Made by a program: the position numbers and the translations under genes
Notes under the pieces: model-generated
Seen by the model: the letters and a program-made list of their open reading frames with translations, nothing else
Database searches by the model: none
Told to the model about the DNA's origin: nothing
Assembly (NCBI RefSeq): GCF_026250525.1
Contig: NZ_CP111043.1
Location: 3,423,001-3,487,000, forward strand
DNA length: 64,000 nt
Reading direction: 5' to 3'
DNA from: Chondrinema litorale
GTDB taxonomy: Bacteria > Bacteroidota > Bacteroidia > Cytophagales > Flammeovirgaceae
In this document: positions 35,070-44,507 of the stretch, in pieces
Position numbering within the stretch: position 1 is the stretch's first letter
Layout: each line of letters opens with the position of its first letter

Positions 35070-36860
35070 TTATTCTGATTTAAGTGTTTCTTTAACCTCA
35101 CCGCAGGTGAGCATCATGTCTCCATAATATGGGTTGCGAACTTCTTTATTTTGGCTTAACCAGTAAGCGCCGTTGTTGTTATCTGCCATTGGGCAGTATT
35201 GCACAAATAGGTTTTCTTCTCCGCCAAAAGCTTTTCTTAAAGCAATTATAGCTTGAGATAATTCAATAAAATACTTGCGTTGGGCATCTATATTTTTTGC
35301 TTGGTTAATAGCTTTGCTATGTTTTATAATGATACTTTTTTGCTTCTTCAAGTATTCATCAGCTTCGGCTGAATTAACAGATGCAAGACCTTCAATTAAC
35401 TTGAGCATTTGTGCATTATGTTTTTTTGCTAATTCGTATTCAGAAGTAACCAGTGCATTTTTTAGCTCAAAGTATTCATTTAAGAACTCTTCTTGCTTCT
35501 TTTTAAATTCCGGTTTGGTACTATCAGAAAAATCTGGCATTTCCATGTCTATCATATGATGTTCGTGTGATGCATTTTTTACCATTACATCTCTGTTCAT
35601 CATGCTGCCTTTGTTGTTGAGTTGTGCGGCAGCATCTACCGTAAAAGTACCATTTGTTACCACTTCATCACCTGCTTTTAAGCCATCTAATATTTCATAA
35701 GCATCTTCTAAAGCTAAACCCAATGTAACTTCTCTGGCTTCAAAAGTAGGAACTTGCGCATCGGTAATGCTTACATAAACCAAAGAGCGTTTTCCTGTCC
35801 ACATAACAGCAGAACGAGGAACGGTAAGCATTTGGGTGGTTTTTGAGCCATTATTGCTTTTGGCAACTAGCTTACCTCTGGCATACATTTCTGGTTTTAA
35901 CTGCCTACCAATGTTACTAACTTCTGTTCTAACAGTAGCAATGCGACTGTCTTTTGCAATAATCGGATCAATAAAAGTGATTTTAGATTTAAAGGTTTTA
36001 TCAGCAATGCCATTCACTGTAAACTCAATCTCATCTCCTACATGAATAAATGGTAATTCGCTTTCATAAACTTCAAACTCTACCCAGAGGTGAGACAAAT
36101 CGCTAATTGTCATCATTACTTCACCTTCCATTAAATGGTCGCCCAAAGAGACTTTGAGCTCTTTTACTACTCCCGAAAAGTTTGACTTAATCGGGAAAGT
36201 GGTAATTATTTCTTTGCTGCTTTCAATCTTGGCGATTTGTTCGTCGCTTAGTTTCCACCTTCTTAGTTTCTCTCTAGCAGATTCTATAATTTCTGGTTGG
36301 TTTTTAAAAAGCTTGTGGCTTTCTAATAATTCTTGTTGCGCACTCACCAGAGGAGGAGAATACAAAGTGGCAATGGTTTGGCCTTTGCTTACATAATCTC
36401 CTTTAAAGTTGACCGCCAGATTTTCTATTCTGCCAGCAAAATGTGCAGTTTGACTATAAATTTTACGCTCATCTTCCTGTACTGTTCCATTCAGCAAAAT
36501 GCTTTTATTGCTTTCACCATTACTCGCCTCAGTACCCACAGTAGTGGTTTGTATATTGGCGAGGTTTACAGCTTGCGCAGTCATTTGTAGTCTTATGGGA
36601 CTATCATCTGTAGCACTCAAATCACTTTTAGGGATTAAATCCATTCCGCAAATCGGACATTTACCCGGTTCTGGTAGGTTAATTTGAGGGTGCATAGAAC
36701 AAGTCCAAGAACTAGCTGAGCTTGTATTTTCACCAGTTGAGTGGTTATGTTCCATTTCATTATTAGAACTGAAAAACAACCAACCGAGTAGCAGCCCGAC
36801 AAGCAAACTTACTACTACAAGTATATTTTTAGATTGAATAATATTTTTAAATTTTTCCAT
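35070..36860 (-). CDS. cusB: CusB-like RND efflux adaptor with N-terminal heavy-metal-binding domain and C-terminal DUF3347
   Basis: 596 residues from ATG 36860 (MEKFKNIIQ), preferred over the first ATG 36893, which overlaps the previous gene by 11 nt. TM anchor (13-30), then a heavy-metal-binding domain SWTCSMHPQ-INLPEPGKCPICGMDL (C54, M56, H57, C68, C71, M73). The membrane-fusion core (biotinyl-like and beta-barrel regions, about 120-430) and a C-terminal DUF3347 domain (about 455-590, YCPMADNNNGAYWLS) follow. It is the periplasmic adaptor linking the CusA-like pump to the CusC-like channel and hands over Cu(I)/Ag(I). Having both metal modules in one adaptor is typical of Bacteroidota systems. 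Confidence 0.9.
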   Translation of the reverse strand: MEKFKNIIQSKNILVVVSLLVGLLLGWLFFSSNNEMEHNHSTGENTSSASSWTCSMHPQINLPEPGKCPICGMDLIPKSDLSATDDSPIRLQMTAQAVNLANIQTTTVGTEASNGESNKSILLNGTVQEDERKIYSQTAHFAGRIENLAVNFKGDYVSKGQTIATLYSPPLVSAQQELLESHKLFKNQPEIIESAREKLRRWKLSDEQIAKIESSKEIITTFPIKSNFSGVVKELKVSLGDHLMEGEVMMTISDLSHLWVEFEVYESELPFIHVGDEIEFTVNGIADKTFKSKITFIDPIIAKDSRIATVRTEVSNIGRQLKPEMYARGKLVAKSNNGSKTTQMLTVPRSAVMWTGKRSLVYVSITDAQVPTFEAREVTLGLALEDAYEILDGLKAGDEVVTNGTFTVDAAAQLNNKGSMMNRDVMVKNASHEHHMIDMEMPDFSDSTKPEFKKKQEEFLNEYFELKNALVTSEYELAKKHNAQMLKLIEGLASVNSAEADEYLKKQKSIIIKHSKAINQAKNIDAQRKYFIELSQAIIALRKAFGGEENLFVQYCPMADNNNGAYWLSQNKEVRNPYYGDMMLTCGEVKETLKSE

Positions 36861-36882
36861 GAGTCTCTGATTAAATCGGTTC

Positions 36883-38121
36883 TCAAATCTCATTATCCAG
36901 ACTGATGTAGCCTGTTGTTATTTTTTTTATATCAGGGCTTTCAACTTTAGTCCAAGTAAACCAAATATTGTTGCCTAGCTTTTCCATTATCGGAAAACCA
37001 GATGAGCGAGCTGCTGAAGTGTCTATCAAGTCTGTTTGCCAAAGCACGCCATTTTCTCTGTCTACTTCTGCAAGCTTAATGGATGCATTGTCTCCTTTAG
37101 TTTCTAGCCAGCTTACCCAAGCTGTATTTTCATTCACTAACACTACATCTACTCTGCCAAGTGGTTGGTGCTCGCTAATGATAAAAGGAGGTTCAAACGC
37201 ATTGCCTTTTTCGTTGAAGAAAGCCACTTTTACCTTAGCCTCACCTTCAGGTGCACTAAACCAGCTTACCGCAACAGATTTGTTGAGAGATGCTATAGCA
37301 GGACCATTTACAGGACATCCACTAATCTTCCATTTATCTGTAAAAACAGCTTTGGGTTTAGACCATTTTCTGCCTGTTTTTTTCATAAAATAGATGTCTC
37401 TAATCTCGTTTTCTGTTCTGTCTCTATAAACCACAAATGTTCCTAAATCACTTTGTGTTAGATCAGTCTGGCAGCAATCGCAGATACGATCATCTAGCAG
37501 CATTTCGTCTGAAATTGTACCTGTGCTATCGAAAGCCGCAGTTCGTAATGTCATGGCGCCACCGTTAGCTACAGAGTCATCTTTGGTAAAGCGGCCATCG
37601 AGCCAAACAGCCATCATTTTATCTTTTTGAGGCATCATACTTACAAAGCCATATTCTGCTGGCAATGTATCAATATGTGGTATAAAAGGTGTTTTCCAGT
37701 TCACCCCACCAGAATCTGAAACACTAATGTTTACATTATAATCGTAGGTACCTTCGTTGCTTTTAGCTAACCAGTGCGAAGCCATCCATCCATCTGGACT
37801 TACAGCCAATGTGGGGAAATCTGCCCAGTTTACAAACCAGTTGTTTCCTTTAGAAATGGTTTGCGGATTTTGCCAACGGTTATTTTTGAGTAGGGCAAAC
37901 TTGAGAAAATTGGTTTCACTATTTTCAGTAGATTCTGTTTCAATCCAGCTTAGGTATAGGTTTTCATTATTGCTAAAGAAATTAGGAGTTTGAGAAGAAA
38001 CAGTATTTATAGGCACTTCAATTAAATTGATTTGTGTCTCTTTTCCTTTACTCATCTTGTTTTCTTTATTACAACTGAATAGCGCTAAAGCCAGAACTGA
38101 TATAATTAGAAATTTCTTCAT
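36883..38121 (-). CDS. Sialidase-fold (BNR-like) lipoprotein in the copper operon
   Basis: 412 residues. SPII signal with lipobox LFSC (C16). The mature part has repeated beta-propeller blades with Asp-box-like turns (SVSDSGGVNWKTP) as in exo-alpha-sialidase-like proteins. The distinctive motif RICDCCQTDL (CxCC, about residue 215-224) and a later ISGCPVNGP give clustered thiols that could bind Cu(I). No evidence that it acts as a sialidase. It lies between the TlpA-like and CusB-like genes with a gap of 8 bp on the upstream side, so it is part of the efflux operon. Confidence 0.8.
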   Translation of the reverse strand: MKKFLIISVLALALFSCNKENKMSKGKETQINLIEVPINTVSSQTPNFFSNNENLYLSWIETESTENSETNFLKFALLKNNRWQNPQTISKGNNWFVNWADFPTLAVSPDGWMASHWLAKSNEGTYDYNVNISVSDSGGVNWKTPFIPHIDTLPAEYGFVSMMPQKDKMMAVWLDGRFTKDDSVANGGAMTLRTAAFDSTGTISDEMLLDDRICDCCQTDLTQSDLGTFVVYRDRTENEIRDIYFMKKTGRKWSKPKAVFTDKWKISGCPVNGPAIASLNKSVAVSWFSAPEGEAKVKVAFFNEKGNAFEPPFIISEHQPLGRVDVVLVNENTAWVSWLETKGDNASIKLAEVDRENGVLWQTDLIDTSAARSSGFPIMEKLGNNIWFTWTKVESPDIKKITTGYISLDNEI

Positions 38122-38129
38122 GATATTGA

Positions 38130-38651
38130 TTACAATGAAAATAGTTTAGTTAGCATCTCTGGATTATCCCAAGTAGCAGCCCCAGTATGCTGATAAATCA
38201 GCTCGCCATCTTCATTAAAGATGAGTGTATGAGGCAGTGCTGAAGCTCCCAGTTTTGTTACAGGAGTTTGAATCTGTATAAGGTCTAATCCAAAATCTTT
38301 ACTACTAGCAAATTTCTTAATTTCATCAATACTTTCTTCAGAAGCAGCAAGAAAGATATAATTATCATTCTTTAATTCTTCTGCAGCGCTTTTAATTGAA
38401 GGCATTTCTTGAATACAAGGCCTGCAATTGGTTGCCCATAAATTGAGAAATACTTTTTTGCCTTCCAGTTCTTTTGGTGATATAACTTTTCCATTTAAAT
38501 CAACCAATTTGAGGTCTGACAAATGTTGCTCAACTTGGTTTTCGTTACTACATGAAAAAGCTAATCCAGCTAGTAAGCTCAAGAAAAACCAATGTTTGGC
38601 AATCTTGATTTTTGTAATTGAATAATAGGTTTTTAATAGATCAGGGTTCAT
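38130..38651 (-). CDS. TlpA-like thioredoxin-fold lipoprotein
   Basis: 173 residues. Signal or anchor region (about 20-33) with possible lipobox AFSC. The thioredoxin domain (about 45-170) has the redox motif WATNCRPCIQEMPS and cis-Pro region ASALPHTLIF. It is a periplasmic thiol reductase of the TlpA/ResA type, plausibly keeping the Cys of the metal-binding proteins in the operon reduced. The start at 38651 is the only ATG that keeps the anchor. Gap to the TolC-like gene 25 bp, to the BNR-like gene 8 bp. Confidence 0.88.
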   Translation of the reverse strand: MNPDLLKTYYSITKIKIAKHWFFLSLLAGLAFSCSNENQVEQHLSDLKLVDLNGKVISPKELEGKKVFLNLWATNCRPCIQEMPSIKSAAEELKNDNYIFLAASEESIDEIKKFASSKDFGLDLIQIQTPVTKLGASALPHTLIFNEDGELIYQHTGAATWDNPEMLTKLFSL

Positions 38652-38676
38652 CGTGTTTATTTAATTATTAAACAAT

Positions 38677-39945
38677 TTATAATCTTTCAATTCCACAAAG
38701 TTGTTGCAGTTTTGCTTTGGCTACAGCCAGTTGAACTGATAGCTTTGCTTTGTCTAGATCGAGTTTGATTTTAGCCAACTTAACAGTCAGAATTTCATTA
38801 TAACCAGCTTCAGTATTGCTATAGCGACTAGTTGTAAGTCTTTCTATTTGTGATAAAGTTTCCTGCTGTTCTTGTATCAGTTTTAGATTTCTATCAGCAT
38901 TTTTATATTCAGTCCAAGCTTTGGCAATTTCTGCTTCTAGTTGATTGATAAAAGCTTCATAATCTGATTGTTTGCTTTCTTTTTTCAGAACTACTTCTTG
39001 CTGTTGAGCCTGATATTTTTCTTTGTTGAAAATTGGAATACTCACACTCACCATCGGCATTAAAATATCTCTACCGTTATTTTCTGGATTCGCATCCGTT
39101 CTTTGTCCTAAAATGCCATAGTCTAAACCAGTACCAATTTTAGCTTTGCTATCTTGCTTGGCTACACTAAAAGCCTTGTCTTCCACAGAAACATCTTGTA
39201 GCATGGCAAAAGCTTTTGGGTTACTATTTCTCGCTGAACCTTGTAAAACTTCAAGTGTAAAAAGTAAAGGTGAAGTCTGTAATGTATCAGCTACTGAAAG
39301 TTGAATTTGCTGGTTTTGAGAAGGTCTTTGTCCAGTTTTTTCAGAAAGTAAAATATAGTTGCTCGAAAGATCAGCTTTCAGGTTTTGAATAGCAGTTTCA
39401 TTCTCTCTGATATCCATTTGTAATTTGAGTACTTCCGAAAGATTCTGCAAATCATTTTTATAAGCTTCCAAAGCGATGTTTTCCATACTTTTCTGAATTT
39501 CAAGCATGTTTTTTCTCAAACTGATTTGCTGAGAAATGCCATAGATTTCATAATACAGCTTTCTAACATCGAAGAACAAATCGTTTTTTAATGATTCGAA
39601 TTTAGCATACTCAAGCGCTGCCTGTTGAGAAGCAAGGTCTTTTCTCGCTTTTAAAGTACCAAACCAAGGAAACTGTTGATTTACAGAAAGCTTTACCCTT
39701 TGTGGACCTAATCGGGTTTCTACAGGCAATATAAAATAACCCAGAGAAACACTCGGATCGGGAAGTGCTGCTGCTTGTGGCACTCTTTCTAAACTTGCCT
39801 GCCATCTTTTATAACCCGCTTGTAAAGCCGGATGATTATCTGCTGCTTGTCGGAGATAGTTTTCAAGTTTTACATCTTGCGCCATTAAACTTGATTGAAT
39901 GCAAGCAAATAGCAACAAACAAATAACTGAGCTTCTATATCTCAT
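38677..39945 (-). CDS. cusC: TolC/CusC-family outer-membrane efflux protein
   Basis: 422 residues from ATG 39945 (MRYRSSVICLLLFAC, signal peptide ending LMAQ). A start at 39978 is possible but overlaps the pump gene by 8 nt. It has the two-repeat outer-membrane factor layout: amphipathic strands (GYFILPVETRLGP; ILMPMVSVSIPIF) and long coiled-coil helices (KFESLKNDLFFDVRKLYYEI; ASRYSNTEAGYNEIL-type). It forms the outer-membrane exit duct of the copper RND complex. Confidence 0.9.
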   Translation of the reverse strand: MRYRSSVICLLLFACIQSSLMAQDVKLENYLRQAADNHPALQAGYKRWQASLERVPQAAALPDPSVSLGYFILPVETRLGPQRVKLSVNQQFPWFGTLKARKDLASQQAALEYAKFESLKNDLFFDVRKLYYEIYGISQQISLRKNMLEIQKSMENIALEAYKNDLQNLSEVLKLQMDIRENETAIQNLKADLSSNYILLSEKTGQRPSQNQQIQLSVADTLQTSPLLFTLEVLQGSARNSNPKAFAMLQDVSVEDKAFSVAKQDSKAKIGTGLDYGILGQRTDANPENNGRDILMPMVSVSIPIFNKEKYQAQQQEVVLKKESKQSDYEAFINQLEAEIAKAWTEYKNADRNLKLIQEQQETLSQIERLTTSRYSNTEAGYNEILTVKLAKIKLDLDKAKLSVQLAVAKAKLQQLCGIERL

Positions 39946-39970
39946 TTTAAGGATCGATATTTTGATGAAG

Positions 39971-42900
39971 TTAAACATTGATACCTCCTTTTTTTAATTG
40001 ATATTCTGCTCTCCAAGCATATAAAACCGGTACAACAAACAAGGTGATTAAAGCGACCAACATTCCACCAAAAGAAGGGATAGCCATTGGAATCATAATA
40101 TCCGAACCTCTACCAGTTGAGGTAATTACTGGAAGTAATGCCAATAGGGTAGTGGCTGAGGTCATTAATGCAGGTCTCACTCTTTTAAGTGCGCCATCTA
40201 ACACGGCTTTTCTCACTTCTTCTTTATTTTCAGGTTTTACCTTTTGAAATGATTGTTGCAAATAAGTCGCAATTAAAACTCCATCGTCAGTAGCGATGCC
40301 AAACAAGGCGATAAAACCAACCCAAACAGCTACACTCAGGTTAATGGTTTTTACCTGAAACATTTCTCTGAGATTGATTCCAAAGAGATCGAAGTTTAAG
40401 AACCAGTCGGTGCCATATAGCCAGATTAATAGAAATGCTCCTGAGAATGCGACTGCAATACCTGTAAACACCATGATTGAAGTAATGAGCGAGCGGAATT
40501 GGAAATAGAGAATCAACAAAATAATGAGCAAACACAGAGGAATCACAATTGAGAGTCTTTTAGATGCTCTCAACTGATTCTCGTAACTTCCAGAGAAGCG
40601 ATAACTCACACCGTTCGGTACATCTAAGTTTCCATTATCTATGTTTTGCTGTAAATAATCGCGTGCAGCTTCAACTACCTCTACCTCAGAATAACCCGTA
40701 TTTTTGTCGAATAAAACATAGCCAGTGAGGAAAGTGTCTTCACTTTTAATCATCTGTGGCCCTTGTGCATAATGGAAGGTTGCCACTTCTGATAATGGAA
40801 TGTTTTGTCCATTTGGTAATGGAATAAATATTTGTTCCAAAGCATCTGGCGTATTTCTTAACTCTCTCGCATAGCGTACTCTAATTGCATAGCGCTCTCT
40901 ACCTTCTACAGTAGAAGTTTGCGGAATGCCACCAATGGCCGTTTCAATGATTTGTTGAATTGCTTGAATGCTTAAGCCATAGCGAGCAGCATTGTTTCTG
41001 TCTATATCGATTTCTAAATACGGTTTGCCAACAATTCTTTCGGCAAAAACAGCTTGTGCTTTTACCGAAGGCACTTCTTTGAGTAACTTTTCCAGTTCTA
41101 AACCAAAAGCTTCAATCGTATTTAAATCAGGTCCTTTAATCTTAATTCCCATAGGTGCGCGCATACCTGTTTGCAGCATAACCAATCGAGTTTCGATAGG
41201 CTGCAATTTAGGTGCAGAGGTAACTCCGGGAATACTGGTGGCTTTCACAATTTCTTGCCATATATCGTCTGGTGATTGAATGTGTGATCTCCATTGCCTG
41301 AAATACTGCCCATTTTCATCAGGAATGAGTTGATTTACATCTGTGTATAAAGCTTTGTTTTTATCAATACTACTGGTAGTACCATCTTCATTTTTAATAA
41401 TGAAATTACCTTCATCATCCGTTTTGTATCTGATTCTTCTGCCATCTCCATCAGTGAGGTATTCGCTTTTGTATTGAATTACATTCTCGTACATAGACAT
41501 AGGAGCAGGGTCTAAAGCTGAATTAACTCTACCTGCTTTACCTACTACCGATTTAACTTCTGGAATTGCAGTTACTGCCATATCTAGCATTTGTAGTACA
41601 GCTTTGTTTTCTGCAATGCCAGCATGCGGCATAGAAGTCGGCATCAATAGAAAAGCACCTTCATCTAGTGCAGGCATAAATTCTGCACCCACACCCGGAA
41701 ATGTGTGATTTAAGCTCGAATAGAATGAAGTAGTTCTCAAGTTCCATCCTGCTTTTTTAGACACATTGGCGATTCCACTAAAAATACTATCGAAGCCGAG
41801 CCAGATCATAGCACCTAAAAGCACTAAAAATCCGGGAATAAAAATGAATGATTTTTTATTTGCTAAAGCCCAGGAAAGTAGTCTTGGATAAAAATACCTG
41901 AACAAAGAAAATGAGCCAAGTAATAGCGCAATCACCAAAATTGTAAAGAGGTAATTGCTCATGTTTTCACCCGGAAATCCTGAAATATTTACACCCAATG
42001 GCATCCAGCTTTTAGCTAGTAGCCAAGCAACTGCTAGTACAATTAAGATACTATCAACTCGCTTTTTAGAATATTGATTGAATCTTGTTGAAAGGTATTT
42101 TTCTGCCAGTGCTTTTGCTCCCAAAGCAAGAAGAATCAAACTTAACCACAGTGCAACCTGAGAAGTGAAATGTAGAATCAGGATTACGAATCCAGCAAAT
42201 ACTAATACATAAGGCATTAATTTTCTTTGCTGAGCTTTTTTTACAGATTGGTTACTGCTGAATAAGAAATAAGCAAATGTTGGCAGTATAATCAAGGTGA
42301 TAAAAACTGCTGCCAATAGGGCAAAAGTCTTAGTAAACGCAAGTGGCGTAAACAGTTTGCCTTCTGATGCCTGCAACGTAAATACAGGAATAAAACTGAT
42401 AATTGTTGTTGCTACAGCGGTAATAATTGCACTCGATACTTCTGCACTGGCTTCATAAACTACTTCTAATAAACTGTTTGATTTGCCACTGCTTTTCCAG
42501 TTTTCAAGGTGTTTGAGTAGGTTTTCAGTTAGGATGATTCCCACATCTACCAAGGTGCCAATGGCAATAGCAATTCCCGAAAGCGAAACAATGTTGGCAT
42601 CTACTCCTGCATAATACATACAGATAAATACCATTAACACAGCCAGTGGCAATAAACCAGAGATTAATATGGAAACCCTGAGGTTCAGTACCATCATTAC
42701 CACAACAATAATAGTAATGAGTACTTCGAGGCTAAGAGCTTCTTCTAAAGTGCCCAGAGTTTCCTGAATTAGCTCACTTCTATCGTAATATGGCACAATG
42801 TGTAATTGTGAGACGGTACCATCTTCCAATGTTTTTTGTGGAAGTCCGGGGGCAACTTCAGCAATCTTTTCTTTAACTCCTTCAATCACTTGCATCGGGT

Positions 42901-43843
42901 TTGCGCCGTAGCGTGAGATTACCACACCGCCAACAACTTCGGCTCCAGACTTATCTAGAATGCCTCTGCGTTCTGCCGGACCAAAACTGATATGGGCAAT
43001 GTCTTTGAGTCTTACAGGACTATTGCCTTTCAACTTCACCACAGTTTCTTCTAAATCTTCCAGCGATTTTATGTAGCCCAAGCCTCTTACAAAGTATTCG
43101 GCACGGTTAATTTCTAGCGTACTGGCACCTACATCAAGATTGCTGGCTTTTACAGCTTTAATCACATCAGGCAAAGTAACTTGTCTTGCCTGCATGGCAT
43201 CAGGCATTAAATCTACCTGATACTCTTTTAAGTAGCCGCCAATAGATGCCACTTCAGAAACTCCTTCTGCGGCGTTTAATGCATATTTAACCTGAAACTC
43301 TTGTATAGTTCTGAGTTCTTGCAAATCCCAGCCACCAGTGGTAGCTCCTGTGCTGTCTCTGCCTTCGAGTGTATACCAAAATATTTGTCCTAAAGCTGTA
43401 GCATCTGGCCCTAAAGCCGGCTGCACATTTTCGGGCAAAGTACCTGAAGGAAGCGAATTGAGCTTTTCTAAAATTCGACTTCTGCTCCAATAAAATTCTA
43501 TGTCTTCTTCAAAAATCAGATAGATGCTAGAAAAGCCGAAAAGCGATGAGCTTCTAATGCTTTTTACACCGGGAATACCCAATAAAACTGATGTTAAAGG
43601 GTAGGTTATCTGATCTTCAATGTCTTTAGGCGATCTCCCTGCCCAGCGGGTAAATACTATTTGTTGGTTTTCTCCAATGTCTGGTATGGCATCTACTGCC
43701 ACCGGTTCTTTGGGAAACCAGCTGAGCGTTTCGTTTGATGAGTTAAATGGTGCGTGCATCCATCCCCAGCCAATAAAAAGCAAGGTAAGCAGCACGGTAA
43801 CTAAGCGGTTTTCGAGAAAAAACCTGATAATTTTGTTAATCAT
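39971..43843 (-). CDS. cusA: CusA/CzcA-family heavy-metal RND efflux pump
   Basis: 1290 residues, longer than the roughly 1050 of E. coli CusA. The extra length lies partly in an added run of hydrophobic helices around 545-700 and partly in a soluble insert after SMYENVIQYKSEY (about 790-850). Twelve or more TM helices. The N-terminal RWAGRSPKDIEDQITYPLTS and the middle FMPALDEGAFLLMPTSMPHAG are classic for the HME-RND group. TM4 has the proton-relay carboxylates in GTLVDVGIILTENLL. The long form seems usual in Bacteroidota. It exports Cu(I) or Ag(I) using the proton gradient. Metal specificity is inferred from the operon's Cys/Met-rich accessory proteins. Confidence 0.93.
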   Translation of the reverse strand: MINKIIRFFLENRLVTVLLTLLFIGWGWMHAPFNSSNETLSWFPKEPVAVDAIPDIGENQQIVFTRWAGRSPKDIEDQITYPLTSVLLGIPGVKSIRSSSLFGFSSIYLIFEEDIEFYWSRSRILEKLNSLPSGTLPENVQPALGPDATALGQIFWYTLEGRDSTGATTGGWDLQELRTIQEFQVKYALNAAEGVSEVASIGGYLKEYQVDLMPDAMQARQVTLPDVIKAVKASNLDVGASTLEINRAEYFVRGLGYIKSLEDLEETVVKLKGNSPVRLKDIAHISFGPAERRGILDKSGAEVVGGVVISRYGANPMQVIEGVKEKIAEVAPGLPQKTLEDGTVSQLHIVPYYDRSELIQETLGTLEEALSLEVLITIIVVVMMVLNLRVSILISGLLPLAVLMVFICMYYAGVDANIVSLSGIAIAIGTLVDVGIILTENLLKHLENWKSSGKSNSLLEVVYEASAEVSSAIITAVATTIISFIPVFTLQASEGKLFTPLAFTKTFALLAAVFITLIILPTFAYFLFSSNQSVKKAQQRKLMPYVLVFAGFVILILHFTSQVALWLSLILLALGAKALAEKYLSTRFNQYSKKRVDSILIVLAVAWLLAKSWMPLGVNISGFPGENMSNYLFTILVIALLLGSFSLFRYFYPRLLSWALANKKSFIFIPGFLVLLGAMIWLGFDSIFSGIANVSKKAGWNLRTTSFYSSLNHTFPGVGAEFMPALDEGAFLLMPTSMPHAGIAENKAVLQMLDMAVTAIPEVKSVVGKAGRVNSALDPAPMSMYENVIQYKSEYLTDGDGRRIRYKTDDEGNFIIKNEDGTTSSIDKNKALYTDVNQLIPDENGQYFRQWRSHIQSPDDIWQEIVKATSIPGVTSAPKLQPIETRLVMLQTGMRAPMGIKIKGPDLNTIEAFGLELEKLLKEVPSVKAQAVFAERIVGKPYLEIDIDRNNAARYGLSIQAIQQIIETAIGGIPQTSTVEGRERYAIRVRYARELRNTPDALEQIFIPLPNGQNIPLSEVATFHYAQGPQMIKSEDTFLTGYVLFDKNTGYSEVEVVEAARDYLQQNIDNGNLDVPNGVSYRFSGSYENQLRASKRLSIVIPLCLLIILLILYFQFRSLITSIMVFTGIAVAFSGAFLLIWLYGTDWFLNFDLFGINLREMFQVKTINLSVAVWVGFIALFGIATDDGVLIATYLQQSFQKVKPENKEEVRKAVLDGALKRVRPALMTSATTLLALLPVITSTGRGSDIMIPMAIPSFGGMLVALITLFVVPVLYAWRAEYQLKKGGINV

Positions 43844-43942
43844 AAATTTGATATATGATGAAACAAACAGAATAAATTGTCTGGCAGCAAAAGCTTAGTT
43901 TATTAGCTAGATGCCAGAGTTTATAGCATGTTCATCAGTATA

Positions 43943-44335
43943 TCAAATAAGGAAAGATTGTATCAAGACGGGGATGTCTCGAAATAGAAGGGGAGGTTTA
44001 TAAGCTAGAAAAGTTGTTTGCTGCTCCGGCTCGTAGAGAATAAATCTAAAAACAGGAACAGGGTTGTAAGCGATTAGGTGATTAGTAAATGCAGGGAATT
44101 TAAAATCAAACTGAGCTTTTTGGAAATCGTCTTCCAGTTGAATAGTTTGAGTTTCGTTGTGGCAACAATCGCTTTTTTTATCCTTTTTCATTCCACCACA
44201 GCAAGCTTCAGAAGTTTGAGTAAGCAAGGTTACTTTCTGAAGAAGTTCTCCACAAAAATGCTTGTCTATGGAAACTCCGATAGAAGCAACCATAAAGTTA
44301 AAAGCAAGGGCGATATGGATAAACCTGCGTGGCAT
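43943..44335 (-). CDS. HYC_CC_PP family exported protein
   Basis: 130 residues from ATG 44335. An ATG at 44350 would overlap the promoter element, so it is rejected. Signal peptide (RFIHIALAFNFMVASIGVSI), then the motifs that name the family: HFC (26-28), CC twice (C45-C46, C57-C58, in ACCGGMK and SDCCHNE) and PP (114-115, YKPPLLFRD). These give a Cys/His-rich periplasmic protein typical of Bacteroidota copper loci. It may chelate Cu(I). First gene of the leftward operon, 100 bp upstream of cusA. Confidence 0.85.
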   Translation of the reverse strand: MPRRFIHIALAFNFMVASIGVSIDKHFCGELLQKVTLLTQTSEACCGGMKKDKKSDCCHNETQTIQLEDDFQKAQFDFKFPAFTNHLIAYNPVPVFRFILYEPEQQTTFLAYKPPLLFRDIPVLIQSFLI

Positions 44336-44339
44336 GTTG

Positions 44340-44347
44340 CAAATATA
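44340..44347 (-). promoter_or_regulatory. -7-like element of the copper operon
   Basis: On the minus strand the sequence reads TATATTTG, a match to TAnnTTTG, ending 4 nt before the ATG at 44335. This would give an almost leaderless transcript. No clear -33 TTTG at the usual distance. Confidence 0.4.
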
Positions 44348-44369
44348 CAATCAATAACTGTTTAAGTGT

Positions 44370-44420
44370 AATTGCTGTTCCTTAAATGATTAATTTTTTA
44401 AGGAAAATTAAGGGTTGGGG
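44370..44420. repeat. 51-bp duplicated element, copy 1
   Basis: Identical at 50 of 51 positions to 46256-46306. Starts AATTGCTGTTCC and ends TTGGGG. Contains a hairpin with arms CCTTAAA and TTTAAGG (44380-44386 and 44397-44403). It lies 87 bp upstream of the SWIM-domain gene and between that gene and the copper-operon promoter. The similarity stops sharply at both ends. Confidence 0.8.
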
Positions 44421-44507
44421 GCATTTCTTCTATAAAAGGTTTCCTTGTTATTGGGATGGTTTGCTCTTAATTTTAACTAAGTTTTAATTTGTATTAAGTC
44501 AGAAAAC

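Noticed and set aside
36968..37446. Two plus-strand open frames over the BNR-like lipoprotein
   Set aside because: They are shadows of the minus-strand gene, whose signal peptide, propeller pattern and operon position are clear.
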